From positions 2,418,001 to 2,482,000 of the forward strand of contig NC_063072.1 of assembly GCF_022605165.1 (NCBI RefSeq): a stretch of 64,000 nucleotides of DNA. Reading direction: 5' to 3'. Origin of the DNA: Purpureocillium takamizusanense. Taxonomy: Eukaryota; Ascomycota; Sordariomycetes; Hypocreales; Ophiocordycipitaceae. The notes beneath the pieces were generated by a model. That model ran no database searches, was not told where the DNA came from, and was given only the letters and a program-made list of their open reading frames with translations. Positions 12,301-24,685 of the stretch are shown here, in pieces; the stretch's first letter is position 1, and each line of letters starts with the position of its first letter. The position numbers and the translations under genes are program-made.

Positions 12301-13043
12301 TGACTTTTTCTGTGCCATTGATGATGAAGTAGCCGCCGGGGTCCAAAGGACACTCGTTCATGGCCTCCATCTGAGCATTATTCGCACCACTGAGCCTGCA
12401 TTTGGAGCTCTTGAGCATGACGGGCATGCGCCCCAACGGGACACCCTTTCGAACGATCTTTTGCTTGTCACGGATGTAGGCGATATCGACCAAAATAGGC
12501 GCGGCATACGTCATGTCGCGTAGTCGGCACTCCATGGGAGTCACCTCGGTGCGGGACTTGGCATCGTTGTAATCTTGCCGGCGCGGGCGGCCGACGCGAA
12601 TATCCGTGAACCTAGACACGGCAGTCAGCGATGGATTCATGCGGCGCAACGTGGTTGACCAGGATAGATAGTCCTACTCGAGCCAGAAGTTGCTGTCGAC
12701 ATCGCTCCGAATGGTGCGGTTGGTGCGCACAATGTCCTTGATCTCGTGCTCGACGAAGAAGTTGTACGAGTCGATGTGCCTATCGCCCGGGTCAGTACAA
12801 CCCAAGGAAGCGAGCCCTCGGACGCGCTGAGTGGGAAAAGTGCGTACTGTTTGACGAGACCTGGCGCAGTGTTAGCTATGCGACGAGCGAGAGAGACGAC
12901 CACCGGGAGGTCCTACCCTTGACCTTGAGGAATGCTGGTAGCAGCTGGAACTTGTCCTCCTTGGTCGATACAGGGTCCGTAAGCTTCTTGCCGTTGTAAA
13001 ATGGCTCCAAGAGGGCCTCGAAGCCGTCGTCTACGAATGGCAT
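9389..13043 (-). CDS. rpc2: RNA polymerase III second-largest subunit (RPC2/RET1)
   Basis: This beta-like subunit builds part of the active centre of RNA polymerase III, which makes tRNA, 5S rRNA and U6. Exons are 13043-12917, 12860-12848 (13 nt), 12779-12678 and 12611-9389, giving 1,154 aa. The introns of 56, 68 and 66 nt all have GT/AG ends and branch points, and joining them restores KGLVKQHIDSYNFF and FWLEFTDIRVG. Family marks include LRDMTYAAPI, STHERKSKTY, SSQFEKTRKVSGPRALQPSQ, the metal-site loop GDKFSSRHGQKG, and the C-terminal zinc site CQQC-x7-CHTC. The phrase SIDRGFGRCQVFRK points to Pol III rather than Pol I or II. The start is uncertain. The frame stays open upstream with a family-like N-terminus, but the codon at 13142-13140 is GTG rather than ATG, so the first in-frame ATG is used here. 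Confidence 0.95.
12848..12860 (-). other. 13-nt micro-exon of RPC2
   Basis: Between a TAG-less CAG acceptor and a GTACGC donor lie 13 bases that supply the end of Gly, then Leu-Val-Lys and the first two bases of Gln. Without this exon the conserved KGLVKQH stretch is lost and the frame breaks, so the assignment rests on both splice signals and protein continuity. Confidence 0.85.
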
Positions 13044-16000
13044 GTTGGCGATTACCACGGGAGGAGCATCTACAGACCCGCGCGACACGGCGGTGCCTGC
13101 GGCTCGGTGGTTTTGAGAGTCGCGATGTTCGTCGGTTGCCACGGGATATTGCAGTAGAGTTGCGAAGCAAAAAAAGTACAGAGTCGTCTTGCAGTCACCG
13201 CGATAGGCAGGTGGGGCTGGCTATCCGACCGGAAGGCGCTCAGTGGTGGGGGACGACTCGCAAGGTACGAAGTACCTTAGTACCGTTCGCGCTACACGGT
13301 AGTTACGGTATACTTCGTACTTAGCTGCTCCGTCCATGCATCCGCAGCGCGGCGTGCCGGAGAATTTCTAGACGCAAACAACACTGCGGATGGCTAGGAC
13401 CTGGCAGGCCGAAAGTGCATCTTCGGCCATCAGCAAATGCTTCGTACAAAGTACGTTCCCATCGTAATGCCATTCACTAACAGCATCTAGGCGTCATCTG
13501 AGGTGGGGGTCTGTCGCCGCTGCCCCTCGTGCGCACACACCAGCGAGGGCAGTCTGACTCCATCACCTCCAGCACACATGCAGCTGCATGCCGTGTAGAC
13601 CTGGGGCCAATGCAAGAGCCGTCCTCGAGACAGCCAAGCTCCAACGCCGAGGCAGTGTCAAACAGGCTCTTGAAGTATGCAACCACCCATGGCTCGATAA
13701 TATAAGGTTCTCTCCATCACGTGCCAGGCACAGCCCTCACTTTAACCCGGCGAATTCACACAAGGTTTTTGATTCCGAGGGGCCCTTAAATAGACTCAGG
13801 AATCACTCCGTAACATACAGTTCGACAGACGGTGGAAGAGAAAAATGTAGCGTTCGCCTGAGGGCCCCCTCGCCTCTCATACGTGGCATCTCTTTGTTGG
13901 GCGACGAGTCATCTATGCCCTGAAGCGACCGACTAGCTGGCGCGAGAGCCTGGAGCTCATGGGCGAAGGTGGCGCCCGCCACCAAGATGGAGGCACGCGA
14001 GCGCCAGGCCGCATCGTCATCCCTCGGTGTCGGAACAAGAAGCCATTTCGCCGGTGAAACAAGCATGCGTCGAAATACACGGCCACCTCTGTACTTCTTC
14101 CACCGCTCGGCCCGGGAGGGGTTCTGCGAATGATAAGCCGGTCCATGCCGACCCGACCCCGCGCCGATGACGATCATCCCCTGCTGCCAACAACAAGGAC
14201 GTTGCGCTTCTCTCGCTGTGAGCCGGAATGCCTTCATTAGTAGGAGGCGCTCTGTGGACCGGCGACAGAAGGTGGCAAGCAGGGTCCATGACCGCTGCGG
14301 CGCAGACAGGCGTGAAATGGACTGCAGGCTGCAGAGATTGTTGTGCTTGGTAGGCCCCTCCCTCTCTGTATCCGCAGAGTTACGTAGCAGCCTTTTTCCA
14401 CATCGCACGTAGGTAGTAGTACTGTGATTCTCCGATTTCGCCAAGACGAACCAGCCCTCTCTGCCTGGCTGACGAAATGGCATCCGATCTCTTGAGAAGC
14501 ATCCATGCTCGCGTGGAAGCCAGTGCGGAGCCACTTCCTTTCCTCCCCCCCTCCATTGAATGTATTGGGCGCCGCCCAACCACCTCAGCGGCGTCCTTTT
14601 TGGCGTGGCTGGCACAGATGGACCCTCCAACGACCCCTCCCTCCCTCGTCCGTCCGCCCGCCCGTCCCTCCTCAGGTTCAAGAAGGCTGTCAAGACATGC
14701 CATGATGATGGTGGGACGGCAAGACGGAAGCTTTGTTGTGGTGGTGTCGCCTCCCCCAACCCCACATGGCCGGCGGCCAAGTTCAACGACTTCTCCACTC
14801 GGCGGCAAGCCATTCAAAAGTCGGTGAAGATGCCGGACAGACGAGTCTGCACAGCACCGCTGTCCTTCTTCTCCAGAGACCAGGCGGCCAGGGCTGGGCG
14901 AATCTCAGGACTTTGGACATGCGTCGCCGTGTGTGCGTAGCTATGACGCCGCCGACTTCACTGGCCGAGTGTAGGAGGCAGATCTGATAGGACAGGGTAG
15001 GGCTGCAGAGGAACAGGACGCCCGCAGTTCGGTGACAGAAGCAACCATGGGAGTGAGTACCCGGCGGTAGACGATACATGTGGTGACCTGCTGGGCCATG
15101 TCTGCCTGACGAGCGGCGACGACGCTGCATCTCCCACACACACAGTTCGGCAGGGCAGCAAACTACCTACTCAGTTCGCGTTCCGGATTGCTATCGCGAG
15201 GGCGACCTTGCTTCGAGACGGTGGATCGTGGCCATCTCGAGACCGCCCTAAAATGCCTCGACCAGCCATCGAAACTACGCGCGAGGGGCAAAGTAGCGTG
15301 TCGGCTGCGCAGAGCGCGCACGAGCGCCCAAGTCCTCGCCCTCCTCGATATGCATACCATCCACCGCTCGCCTCGATCCGGGTGCTCGGCCGTGCAACCG
15401 TCCGATCATATGTGGTTGACACGCTAGGGTGACATGATCCACTGACGGAGCATCCAGGCCTGCGTGTAAGGGAGCCGCACGCCAAGGCGGCCGTCGTCGA
15501 CGACAGGGCACGGCGACGTCTGCCGCTGCAGCAGCCGCAGCGAGTTCGGCTTCGCTCCGGACAGGATAAGTACCAAAGGGGCGGCGGCCTTGGACACACA
15601 AGAAGAAGAGCCTCTTGACCAGGCAAGTTTTTGATATTCTGGGTTGGCAGTGCCTGCCAACCCCTGCCCGTCGGCACCGTCTCGTCAAGCCTCCGTGATC
15701 GACGGGGCCGGCTGTCAGGCCGCGAAACAACAGTATCTACAAGAGGACGCTTGGCGGTTATTATATGCGTGTGACTTGTATTGGCTGGGCGGTTGGGTTT
15801 GTGACCAAAGCCCTGGCCCAGTGACGCCATCCAAACCGGATTCTGTTGCCTTGGGCGGGGGGAAGGTAGGTAGTGTTGCCCCTCAGATGGAATCAGGAGA
15901 AGCCGCTGAGTCCGCTGCCGGCAGCTTGGGGCCTGCTCAGGGCGGACGGTCAAGCCAAGCACACAATTCATGGCGCGGGAGGGTTAGGTGTTGTGCGAGT

Positions 16001-18602
16001 CTTGGAAAAAGAGCCAGACTTCCAATGCTCCCCCGCCAAAGCAACACCTCTCTCCGAGATGCTATCTTTTGGTGGCTGATGTGCGAACTGGCCCTTTCCG
16101 TTGGGCCCGAGGGTGATTTGCTGTCCTGCAATTTTTCTTCTCCTCTAGAAGGCTGGGGGACGCATAAAGTTCCCCAGAAAAAGTGTTTCGGCGGCGTGGC
16201 TGGCGACAGCTGTCTCGCAGGAATTAGGGCTAATAGTATCCGTAAAAGTATGTACTCGTAGATTTGAGTCTTTGCTAGCCAGGCCAGGGTCAGTGGGACA
16301 CGCAGGGTCCACAACTGACGTCGCCTATAGAGGTACTAACTAAGGTAACTATTTGGTGAGAGGTACGTATGAAGTACCTTGCTTGGCCGCAGAAAAGAAG
16401 GGGGAGGGGGGGGGGGGCGGCATCGAGGAAGTGGGCCGGCAACGCGAGACGAGAGGGGCAAGTGCAGTGCGACGAACCCTCTCGGAGAAGCGAAAGGTTA
16501 TCAATTACGCGTCCTAGATACGGATCAAAGCAATGAATTCGATTCCCGACTTAGCTCATCGACTCCTTGGTCAACTCGGTACTGAGGAAACACCTGCCGG
16601 TGAAGTCTGGACGCAGTTGGCAGAGTGACTGTCTGGGAAGGGTGTACAAAGTACTAGCAAGAGGTGCCACGCTCGCCGCCTCTTTGGGTCGCCTGCAGCC
16701 CACGAGCAACGCGTGTGTATACGTATCAAGTACGTTGCCGGTGCGGCAGCACGACCAGCGGCAAGTACGTTGCTTCGGTAGACTTGAGAATAGATGGATG
16801 TGAAGTCTTGGTGACGTGTAGGAGCGATACAGTGTTGCCGGCTTTCTGCGCCGCGACGGCTTCGCACAGCGTCGACAGCGACGCGGACACAGATGGCGAG
16901 GAATGCCCTGCTTGTGCTCGTCCTTGGATGGTCCGGTGCCCACTGGCTCCGAGATGCGCGTGCAATGTGTCTATGCGCTTTCTTACTGAGTAATTTGTAG
17001 ATGCCGCCGCCACCACCACCACCACCAAACCCCCGCCCCCGACTGGGCTGTCCGCAAGGAGCGGGTGGCCGGACCTGCCAGGGCGGTCCAACTCATCACT
17101 AGGCGGGCGGTTACTGGGCACCATCACCCGCACCCTATTTGCTGTCACTCTGTCGCTGATTTGCTGTTCTACGTTGCATGAGATGCTTGTCCCGCTGCTG
17201 TACCCAGCAAGGCCGAGGGCCAAGGCACGAGGCGTCATGGGCTCTGCTGAGCAAAGGTTGTTAGACAGCTGGGAGAAGGCGAGCTAGTAAAAGTATACAA
17301 GTAGTAACGTTGGTAGGAGCTCGACGCTTCGACACTCTGAAAGCAAGTACCCGGACCACCTTACCAAGTGCTCAGGGGCCGTCTCGGAATAACAGCCAGA
17401 AGCCATGCCATGGAGCATCATCACCCACAAGTCATGTTTCGCAGACGACCCAGCCCGCCAGCCGATGGGGACCCCTCCTCCGCTTGGCTGATCCGTCTGT
17501 GTCTCCCGAGCGAGTGCTGCGTGTCTCTCATCAGACGTCTGCGCCCTGAGTTGCGCCGCCGTATGCCCGATGATTGGGTGCCGCCGAGATCTCGTACCTT
17601 TGCAGGGCAGTGGCCCGAATACAGAGGTACGATACGGAACCTAAGGTACCTTAGTACTGCAGAACTTCAGTACCTGACCTACTAATGACTGGGTACAGTA
17701 GAGGTAAAGTACCTTCAAGGTTGTCCCCGATGCGTGTTACCTGTCCGCTCCACGGGGGGGGCTCGCGTCGCCATCGGGCGGATTGCTAGTGCGCGCGTCG
17801 CTGGCCAGCGGCCGGGTACCGAGTACGAAAGGGGGACGCGGCCGAGCTGGTCTTGTACCTCCATGCCACGCTGAAGCTGGACCCCGAATGTGCACCCGAC
17901 CCTTCCTCGAACCCCCCCCCCCCCCCTCCTCTCCTCCCGTCCCAAGCCCCTTCCCCCGGGCTCCCAACCTCACCTGATGAGAGCTGGAGGTCCTGGCCCG
18001 AGTACCCCCCATGTACGTATCCAAGGCAATGTACCTAGCCCAGTAGCCAGTACTCGCACAAGGAGGGTACCACCTTGCCTTCGGCGCCCCCCCCCCCAGC
18101 CGCCAACCACGACGACGACGACGACCCGCCTGTCGCTCGCTCTAGGGCGCCATCCCAGGGCAGACGACAACGCCGCCGCCGCCGCCGACGAGCCCCCGGG
18201 ACCACCGTCGGGCACCCCTGTCGTCCACCGCCCAGCGGACGCACCCTACAGCCCCGGACAGCGCCAGCCCAGACCTCACCTCTTTGCAGGTCGTGAAGTG
18301 GTGGCCCTGACAGAGCAGACCAGAGCCCTCTTCACCAACCCTCATCGTCGACCCCCTGTCTCCTGGCCTGGCCCAGACCCATGCCCACACAGGCCGCACC
18401 GACTTGTCCAGTTGTCCATCACCCCGCCTCCCGGCATCGTCGTCTTGGTTCCTTTTTTGCTCTGTCCTCCACCGGGCAGCGCCTGCTGACTTGTTGCGAC
18501 GCTCCTTGTCCCATGCCGGCAGCGACATACGAGTAGACGGTGCCAATTCGGCGTGTACGAGTCCTGTCCTGCCCTCGCCCCTCGACCACCATCGCCACCG
18601 CC
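13044..18602. other. 5.6-kb gene-poor block between RPC2 and the PUF gene
   Basis: The spacer carries promoters for two divergent genes. I find no frame with a recognisable domain. The longest ATG-initiated one (minus strand, 14813-13803, 336 codons) is Arg-rich and shows no family likeness. The block contains three GTAC[G/A]AAGTAC words (13265, 13444, 16644) and many related GTAC words. It also holds a G12 run at 16406, C15 at 17912 and C11 at 18087, and a long C/T-rich stretch from about 17850 that probably belongs to the PUF promoter and 5' leader. Confidence 0.45.
17912..17926. repeat. poly-C run (C15) in PUF promoter region
   Basis: Fifteen consecutive C on the + strand sit inside a C/T-rich tract about 680 bases upstream of the PUF start codon. 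Confidence 0.9.
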
Positions 18603-21600
18603 ATGGACGAGCTGCGCTTCCGGGCCCAGCAGTCGCCGCGCAACGAGCCGCCCATGGCCAGCTTCGTCTCGCCCCCTCGCAATGGTGCTCGCCTGCCCCA
18701 ACAGGGCCCCCACGACCAGCGCGCCAACATGCCTCGACGCTTCACCACCGACTCAGGCCGCGTCCCGACCCTGTCGTCGGTCAACTCCAACATGAGCTCG
18801 CCACAGCGCGGCCCGGGCCTCGACGCCAACCCGGAATATAATGTCCGTCCCTGTGCCCCGTCACGTCGACCTCGGAGCGTCGTCTGGCTGTCCAAAGCAT
18901 GTTGGCTAACTGTCAAAGCCGCAGACGTTACACAAGGTTCAGCTGGTACGCTACCCAGATGCAAGTGCTCAACCCCTGCCACGATGCTGGACGACCATAC
19001 AATCTGGGAGGGAGTCGGAAGCGAGAGTGACCGGGCCAGTTGCTGACCCATACCCGCAGATCGAGCAGAAGAAGTTGGAGTATGAGCGGATCCGAGAGCA
19101 GCGCCACCGTTTCGAGCTGGAGATGCAGCGTCTCGACCAGCGACAACGACGCGAGGCCCAGGAGCTCGCTCAGATGGAGGAGGAAATCGGCAGACTGGCC
19201 GGCCATCAGTCTGAGCCGACGACCCCGCCCGAGTATCGCGACAACTCGGGCTTCCCATCCATGTTCTCGAGGCCGAATCGTTATTCCATGTCGAGCTTGG
19301 CTTCTCCCCCGGGCTTGTTCAACCGCCCTGCTCGTTCAGGCTCGCAGTTGACCTCGCCGCCCTCGGGCCTCATACAGAACCGGTACGGCTACGAAGAGCC
19401 GATGCCCTCTCGCTCTGTTCCCACCACTCGTCGAAACAGTGACGACGAGGAAAAGGAGGAGGCTGTCCGTCAGGACCCGACTAGCCACAGGTCAACCAAT
19501 GCGTACGTGCCCCTGCCCCCCCGTGCTTGTTGTTTTCCCTCGAATTGGTGAATTCCACTTTGCGTTCGTCAACCTGCTACTTCTTCTTTTCTGTGCAATT
19601 TCGACCACGCGCATTACCTGGAGGGCCTGCATAGTAGAGCTCATCACGAGTGGCGGCGTGACTCTGCTCCAGGCGATGCGCAGGGTAACGGGGATGTGCA
19701 CTGCTCGTACCTCTAGCACCGTCTGGCTTTGGGTCGATGACCAGCGCATCAACTGGGGCCTGTCAAGCTTCCACGGCCCGGCTCACTGGACCCAGAGTGC
19801 AGGTCAACGCCGAAACTCTCCTCCAACACAGCCTGTGCTCCTCGTTCGCGAGGTGCACCTGAAGTCTCGAGCGAGGCTGCTACTGCATTTGCGACGGGAC
19901 GTCGTCGAGTCACAAAACATCGCAAGAGGCTTGCTGCTGCCGCTCCACGCCTGCCTCTTATCAAATCGCTGTGTCCGCCGAACAACACAGCCTGTCATTT
20001 ACCCTCCTTGTCGCCGCTTTTCTTCCTCTACCTCCCTGCCTCCAGCACACCTCCTGCCAGTGCAGGCGCTTTGTTGACCGTGCTTGACCCGCCAGAAGAG
20101 CTCAGCTTTCACTGCAATTACCTGTGCACCCGCGATTGCTGCCTTAATTGCTCGAATGCCTCAGCACGGTGCACCGCAGCCATTGCGCGCGAGCCTGTCC
20201 GCCTCCACCCGCACCAAGGGCTCGTTGCATCAAACATCTTTCAACTTCATGCTTCCCACGCGAGCTGATGCACCACTGACCGACTCCGCCAACAGCTTGA
20301 ATCGCTACTCAATGCCGGTAACTCGGTCGCGAAACGGATTGTACGACATGAATCTCGACCAGACCAACACTACGCGCTTCCTGTTTGGCGACGAAGAACC
20401 CAAGGCGCTCCATCGCGGGCAGACGCCTGACGAGCATTTCCCCACTCTCGTGAGGCGGGAAGATCAGATGGTAAGAGCGTTTCTTTTCTCTCTTGTTCTA
20501 TGCGTTGCTGTGCCTGTTGCCATGGGGCTGGGGCCACGCTAGCCTCGGGTTGCTGTGACTGTGCTGTTCACGGAGAGCAGTCACTGCGCACAGGGGGCCG
20601 TTCTCTGCTGCTTGGCCGATTCACAGCGAGATCAAACCCTAGGCGCCTGAGGCTGCGAACCACGTCTGATGCCCCGGAGCCTTGTTTACATGGCCAGTTC
20701 CCTCATCCCGTCGCGCACACCGCACGCACGCCTCTCCCGCCCTCTCACTTCTGCATCGCTGCTCCGCAACATTGCAGGCGCTGTGTTGGGGGATCTCCTG
20801 TACTTCTACCACGCATTGTCATCACCCTGTTCTTCTGACATTTGTGTTTTGGTCCAGCTTTCAGCGTCTTCTGCCGCGCTCGATCTTGCGCTCTCCCCGT
20901 CTCCTAACCCTGAAGCATCCGCCATCAACCGCTGGAGTCGTGTTAACCATCACCGCCCGCAACAGAGCCTCTCGTCCATCAACGGGGTGTCTTCGGCCCA
21001 GGCTGGGGACCTTGCAAGCATCGGCAGCCGACCGAACTCGCTTCGCCACTCACTTGATCTCAAGTATATCTCGGAGAACGCGATCGAGTCGTCTGGTGGC
21101 ATCATGAATCCGTCCGCCAACCACAACATGAACACCACCCCGCCCCGACTGCAGAGCTCCTTCTCTGCCAATGACGTGCCTACGGTTAAGAACCCGGCAG
21201 GCGCTGCTATAATGGGAGGCAACGCAAACAACCATGCTCAACAGCATTTCCACAATCACAACGCCAGCATCGGCCGCATCCCCGCTGGTGCCCTGCCTAC
21301 CCGCGGTCATAACCGCGAGCTGTCGAGCGACAGCAACGCCAACGGTGGCCGAGAGCAAGCGGGCGGCTTCCCGTCCATCCAGTCCGCGCTTCATGCTAGC
21401 GCGCCACCATTTGGCCCAAGCATCACGTCGGCAGCGCCAACATCGAGCGCTTCGGCCATCTCGTCGCCTACCAGCGCAGCCCCTACAGGCCAGTTCCACG
21501 GCTTCTTCCCCACCAATGGATATGCTCCAGCTGGTGCCAACGGCGCGGGAAACTTTGGCATGCCGATGCTTGCAGCGCAAATGCAGCAGATGAACATGAA

Positions 21601-23234
21601 CGGCGTCAACAACGGAAACACGGTGTACCCCCCTCAGAACTACACCGGCTACGGCTCCATGCCATACAACCCGGCCGGTCAACGTGACAGCCAGGCACGT
21701 GTGATCCAGCACCGCCGCCAGCTGGATAATGAAGGTCAGTCAAAGCAGCTACGCCACCCCCCCAAACGCACTTATGCTAACTTGATCAAACTTGGCAGCC
21801 ATGTCGCGGTACCACAACATGCCTCTGGATTCGTTCCGAGGCCAAATCTACGACCTGTGCAAGGATCAGCACGGCTGTCGCTATCTTCAGAAAAAGCTCG
21901 AGGAACGCAATCCGAGCCAGGTCACCATGATCTGGGAGGAGACAAACCAACATGTCATCGAGCTTATGATGGACCCGTTTGGTAATTATTTGTGCCAAAA
22001 GCTCCTCGAGTTTTGCAATGACGACGAGCGTACCGTTTTGATTCAAAACGCGTCACAGGACATGGTCCGCATCGCCTTGAACCAGCATGGAACCAGAGCT
22101 CTGCAGAAGATGATTGAGTTCGTCAACACTGGACAGCAGGTCCGACTTATCATTGAGGCCCTGCGCTTCCGAGTTGTTGAGCTCATCCAGGACCTCAACG
22201 GCAATCACGTCATCCAAAAGTGCCTCAACAAGCTTACCTCGACCGATGCCCAGTTCATCTTTGATGCGGTTGGCAACAACTGCGTCGATGTGGGCACGCA
22301 TCGACACGGATGCTGTGTGCTCCAGCGTTGCATCGACCACGCCTCCGGCCACCAGAAGTCTTGGCTGGTCGACCGCATCACGGGCCATGCTCGTGTTCTC
22401 GTGCAGGACCCTTTCGGCAACTATGTCGTTCAGTACATCATCGACCTCAACGAGCCGAGCTTCACGGACCCTGTCGTCCAATCTTTCAAAGGCTGCGTCG
22501 GATCGTTGTCTCGTCACAAGTTTAGCTCCAATGTGATTGAGAAGTGTCTCCGATGCGCTGGACCCGAGTCCAAGGACATGATTGTCGACGAGCTGCTTGC
22601 TCCGCAGGAGATTGACCGTAACTTGCGGGATTCGTTCGGCAATTACGTCGTTCAGACGGCTCTGGAGTTCGCCACGCCACATCAGAAGTATCGCCTGGTC
22701 GAGGCCATTCGCCCGCTTCTCCCACAAATCCGCAATACTCCTTACGGGCGTCGCATCCAGGCCAAGATCGCCATGTACGACAATCGTGGGAGCGCGGCTT
22801 CCAGCGGCCAGGCTACCCCTGCCGACAACACCCAAGGTCAGATCCCCATCCGTCCCGGTCATGGTCATACTCGTGGCATGTCTGGGAACGCTCCCATGTT
22901 GGCCAGCAATGGACTCGCAACCAACGGTGGCAGCTTGTCAGGATTGGCCGCGCAGGGTATGCGTCAGAATGGCCCGATTCATTCCGGCACCACGGCCTTG
23001 GGAGCCCCCGGCGCAACGACGTCTGGACCGGCGCAGTATCAGCCCGCCCAGCAGCAGCCGCAGCAGCCGCAGCAGCTGCACACCGTTCAACAGCCCGGTG
23101 CTCAGCAAGGCCAAGCAGAGCAAGGCCACATGCAGCCTGGCCCTGTCCAGCAGCCCCAGTTCAGCCAGATGCCGCCGGCCGAGTACACGCCGAACAACTC
23201 CTCGACGGACACCAGCGAGGCACGCTGGGTGTAA
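18603..23234 (+). CDS. Pumilio/PUF-family RNA-binding protein
   Basis: PUF proteins bind UGUA-containing sites in mRNA 3' UTRs and direct decay or translational repression. Six exons are proposed: 18603-18842, 18925-18945, 19060-19502, 20296-20470, 20858-21734 and 21799-23234, totalling exactly 1,064 codons (1,063 aa). The N-terminal half is low-complexity, with a coiled-coil/Gln-Arg stretch (IEQKKLEYERIREQR) encoded by exon 3. The Pumilio homology domain fills about residues 590-925, with repeats visible as KDQHGCRYLQKKL, DPFGNYLCQKLLEF, NQHGTRALQKMIE, DLNGNHVIQKCLN, HRHGCCVLQRCID, DPFGNYVVQYIID, HKFSSNVIEKCLR and DSFGNYVVQTALE. A Gln/Pro-rich tail follows. Repeat sequences look closest to the yeast PUF4/MPT5 group. 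Introns 3 (793 nt) and 4 (387 nt) are unusually long. Intron 3 has a good CTGAC branch and phase match, but an extra exon inside it cannot be excluded. Confidence 0.92.
18925..18945 (+). other. 21-nt micro-exon of the PUF gene
   Basis: The 21 bases encode TLHKVQL in phase with both neighbours, between a GCAG acceptor (with a CTAAC branch upstream) and a GTACGC donor. The preceding donor, GTCCGT at 18843, is non-consensus, so this small exon is less certain than the RPC2 one. Confidence 0.6.
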
Positions 23235-24685
23235 ACTACCTTCCCTTCAAGTGTACTGCCACCCAGAGGACCATTTGCTTGTACAACGGTTTTCATGATC
23301 CTCTTTCCAGGCCACTGGGTGGCATTCTCATGCAGCACGGTTACGACACGGCCATGACTTGACGATTTTCCTTGCTCCGCGTTTGCAATGAGCCGCGAAG
23401 AGCAAACCTTGACGCCAAGACCGTACGTTTGGCATGATAACACGACGTCTCACTCTGACCAGCACAGCACCCTCGCGGGAGCTTTGTGTGTACATTACCC
23501 AAGGAAAGGAAGTCTGGAAACGAAAACGCTCACCGGTCCACATCCATCAAACTCTTGCACTAGAGAAACCGGACCGACAACGGCATCCTGTATGTGTACT
23601 AGGATCGTCACCACATCTCCATCGGCATAGACGAGCCCTTGAACTCTTTTTTCCCTTTCCCCCTTCGATTTTCGAATTCTCTGTTGTTGTTGCGCCTGCA
23701 TCTTGCCTCTTTTCTTCTGCAACATGTGCCACGCCATCTGCATTGATGGCTTCGGCCGACGAGAGACCATGAGAGCGTGCCTTCTTGCCATTGATGTCGC
23801 TTATTGCGGCATGTTAGCGGGGGAAGGAAGGACGTCTGGACTCGGGGACCGGCATTAACTTGGGGGTGTGCGCGCACGTTTGGGGTAGAGACGTCGTGCT
23901 GGCTGGAGGCTTCTCCGGGTTTCTCTTTTTTTTTTCTCGCGGTGTTTGTATGAGTTTAGAGACAGAAAAGAAATCGACCTTGCTTTGTAAGAAAAAAAAA
24001 CAGAGGCTCGTTCGTGCATACTTGTGTGGTCCTCGACATGACTTTTTTCCTGACGGGTGGACTGAGCGTAATGCTAGGATAATCGCTCGCACATAGAAAT
24101 TTCTAGTGACGCATAAGGGGCAGCCCATTAAGATATTACTCATATACCGAAGCCTCTCTGTAGTCTCATATGTGCCTTCCACAGGCCATGCCTTTGCAAT
24201 GCTAAGCTTGTAGCCCAAAGCTCGTAGCGATTTGCCAGGGGTCTCACGCGGAGACAGGACAGGCCTAGCGGGGAGGTGGTGCGTGGCTTAGGGCTCTTCG
24301 AGTCCGAGCAACTCGGAAGTTGGAACATATCATGTATGATATACCACAGCAGAGTGACACAAGCGGAGGGAGTGAGTTATCGCCGTAGACTTTCGTCAAC
24401 TACGGGAAACTATAGTGTTCTTTCATTCCATAATTTTTGTGTGTGTATCAGACTACCAGACGTGAAAAGGCGCTCCCAATCGCGATCCCGTTCCACGCAA
24501 GCATGCATGCAATCCCCCAACCAAACACCGCGCCTAGCACCGGGCCCGCAGCCGCGCCGAGGTAAGAAGCCCCCGAGGCGGGAGCAACGACAACGTCGCG
24601 CGTCAGAAGCGGCACCACAGCCGCCACAGCCTCACGCACGCCCTGAAGAGTAAGAGCGACGGCGCGCGGCAGAGCGACGAGACGC
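23235..24685. other. shared 3' region of PUF and rpL15
   Basis: A 1.45-kb spacer between convergent genes. It is less GC-rich than its surroundings, with T- and A-runs near 23927 and 23992. No credible coding frame is seen. A long PUF 3' UTR is the simplest content. Confidence 0.45.

Noticed and set aside
13803..14813. 336-codon ATG-initiated frame on the minus strand
   Set aside because: It is the longest frame in the gene-poor block, but it is Arg-rich, shows no domain or repeat, and overlaps open frames on both strands, as expected by chance at this GC content. Transcript evidence would be needed.
16525..16550. AATTCGATTCCCG resembling a tRNA T-arm
   Set aside because: No matching A box or foldable cloverleaf nearby.
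20669..21985. Continuous frame through the PUF exon 5/6 boundary
   Set aside because: It runs into intron 4 at its start and past the donor at 21735; only the spliced version reaches the Pumilio repeats in frame.
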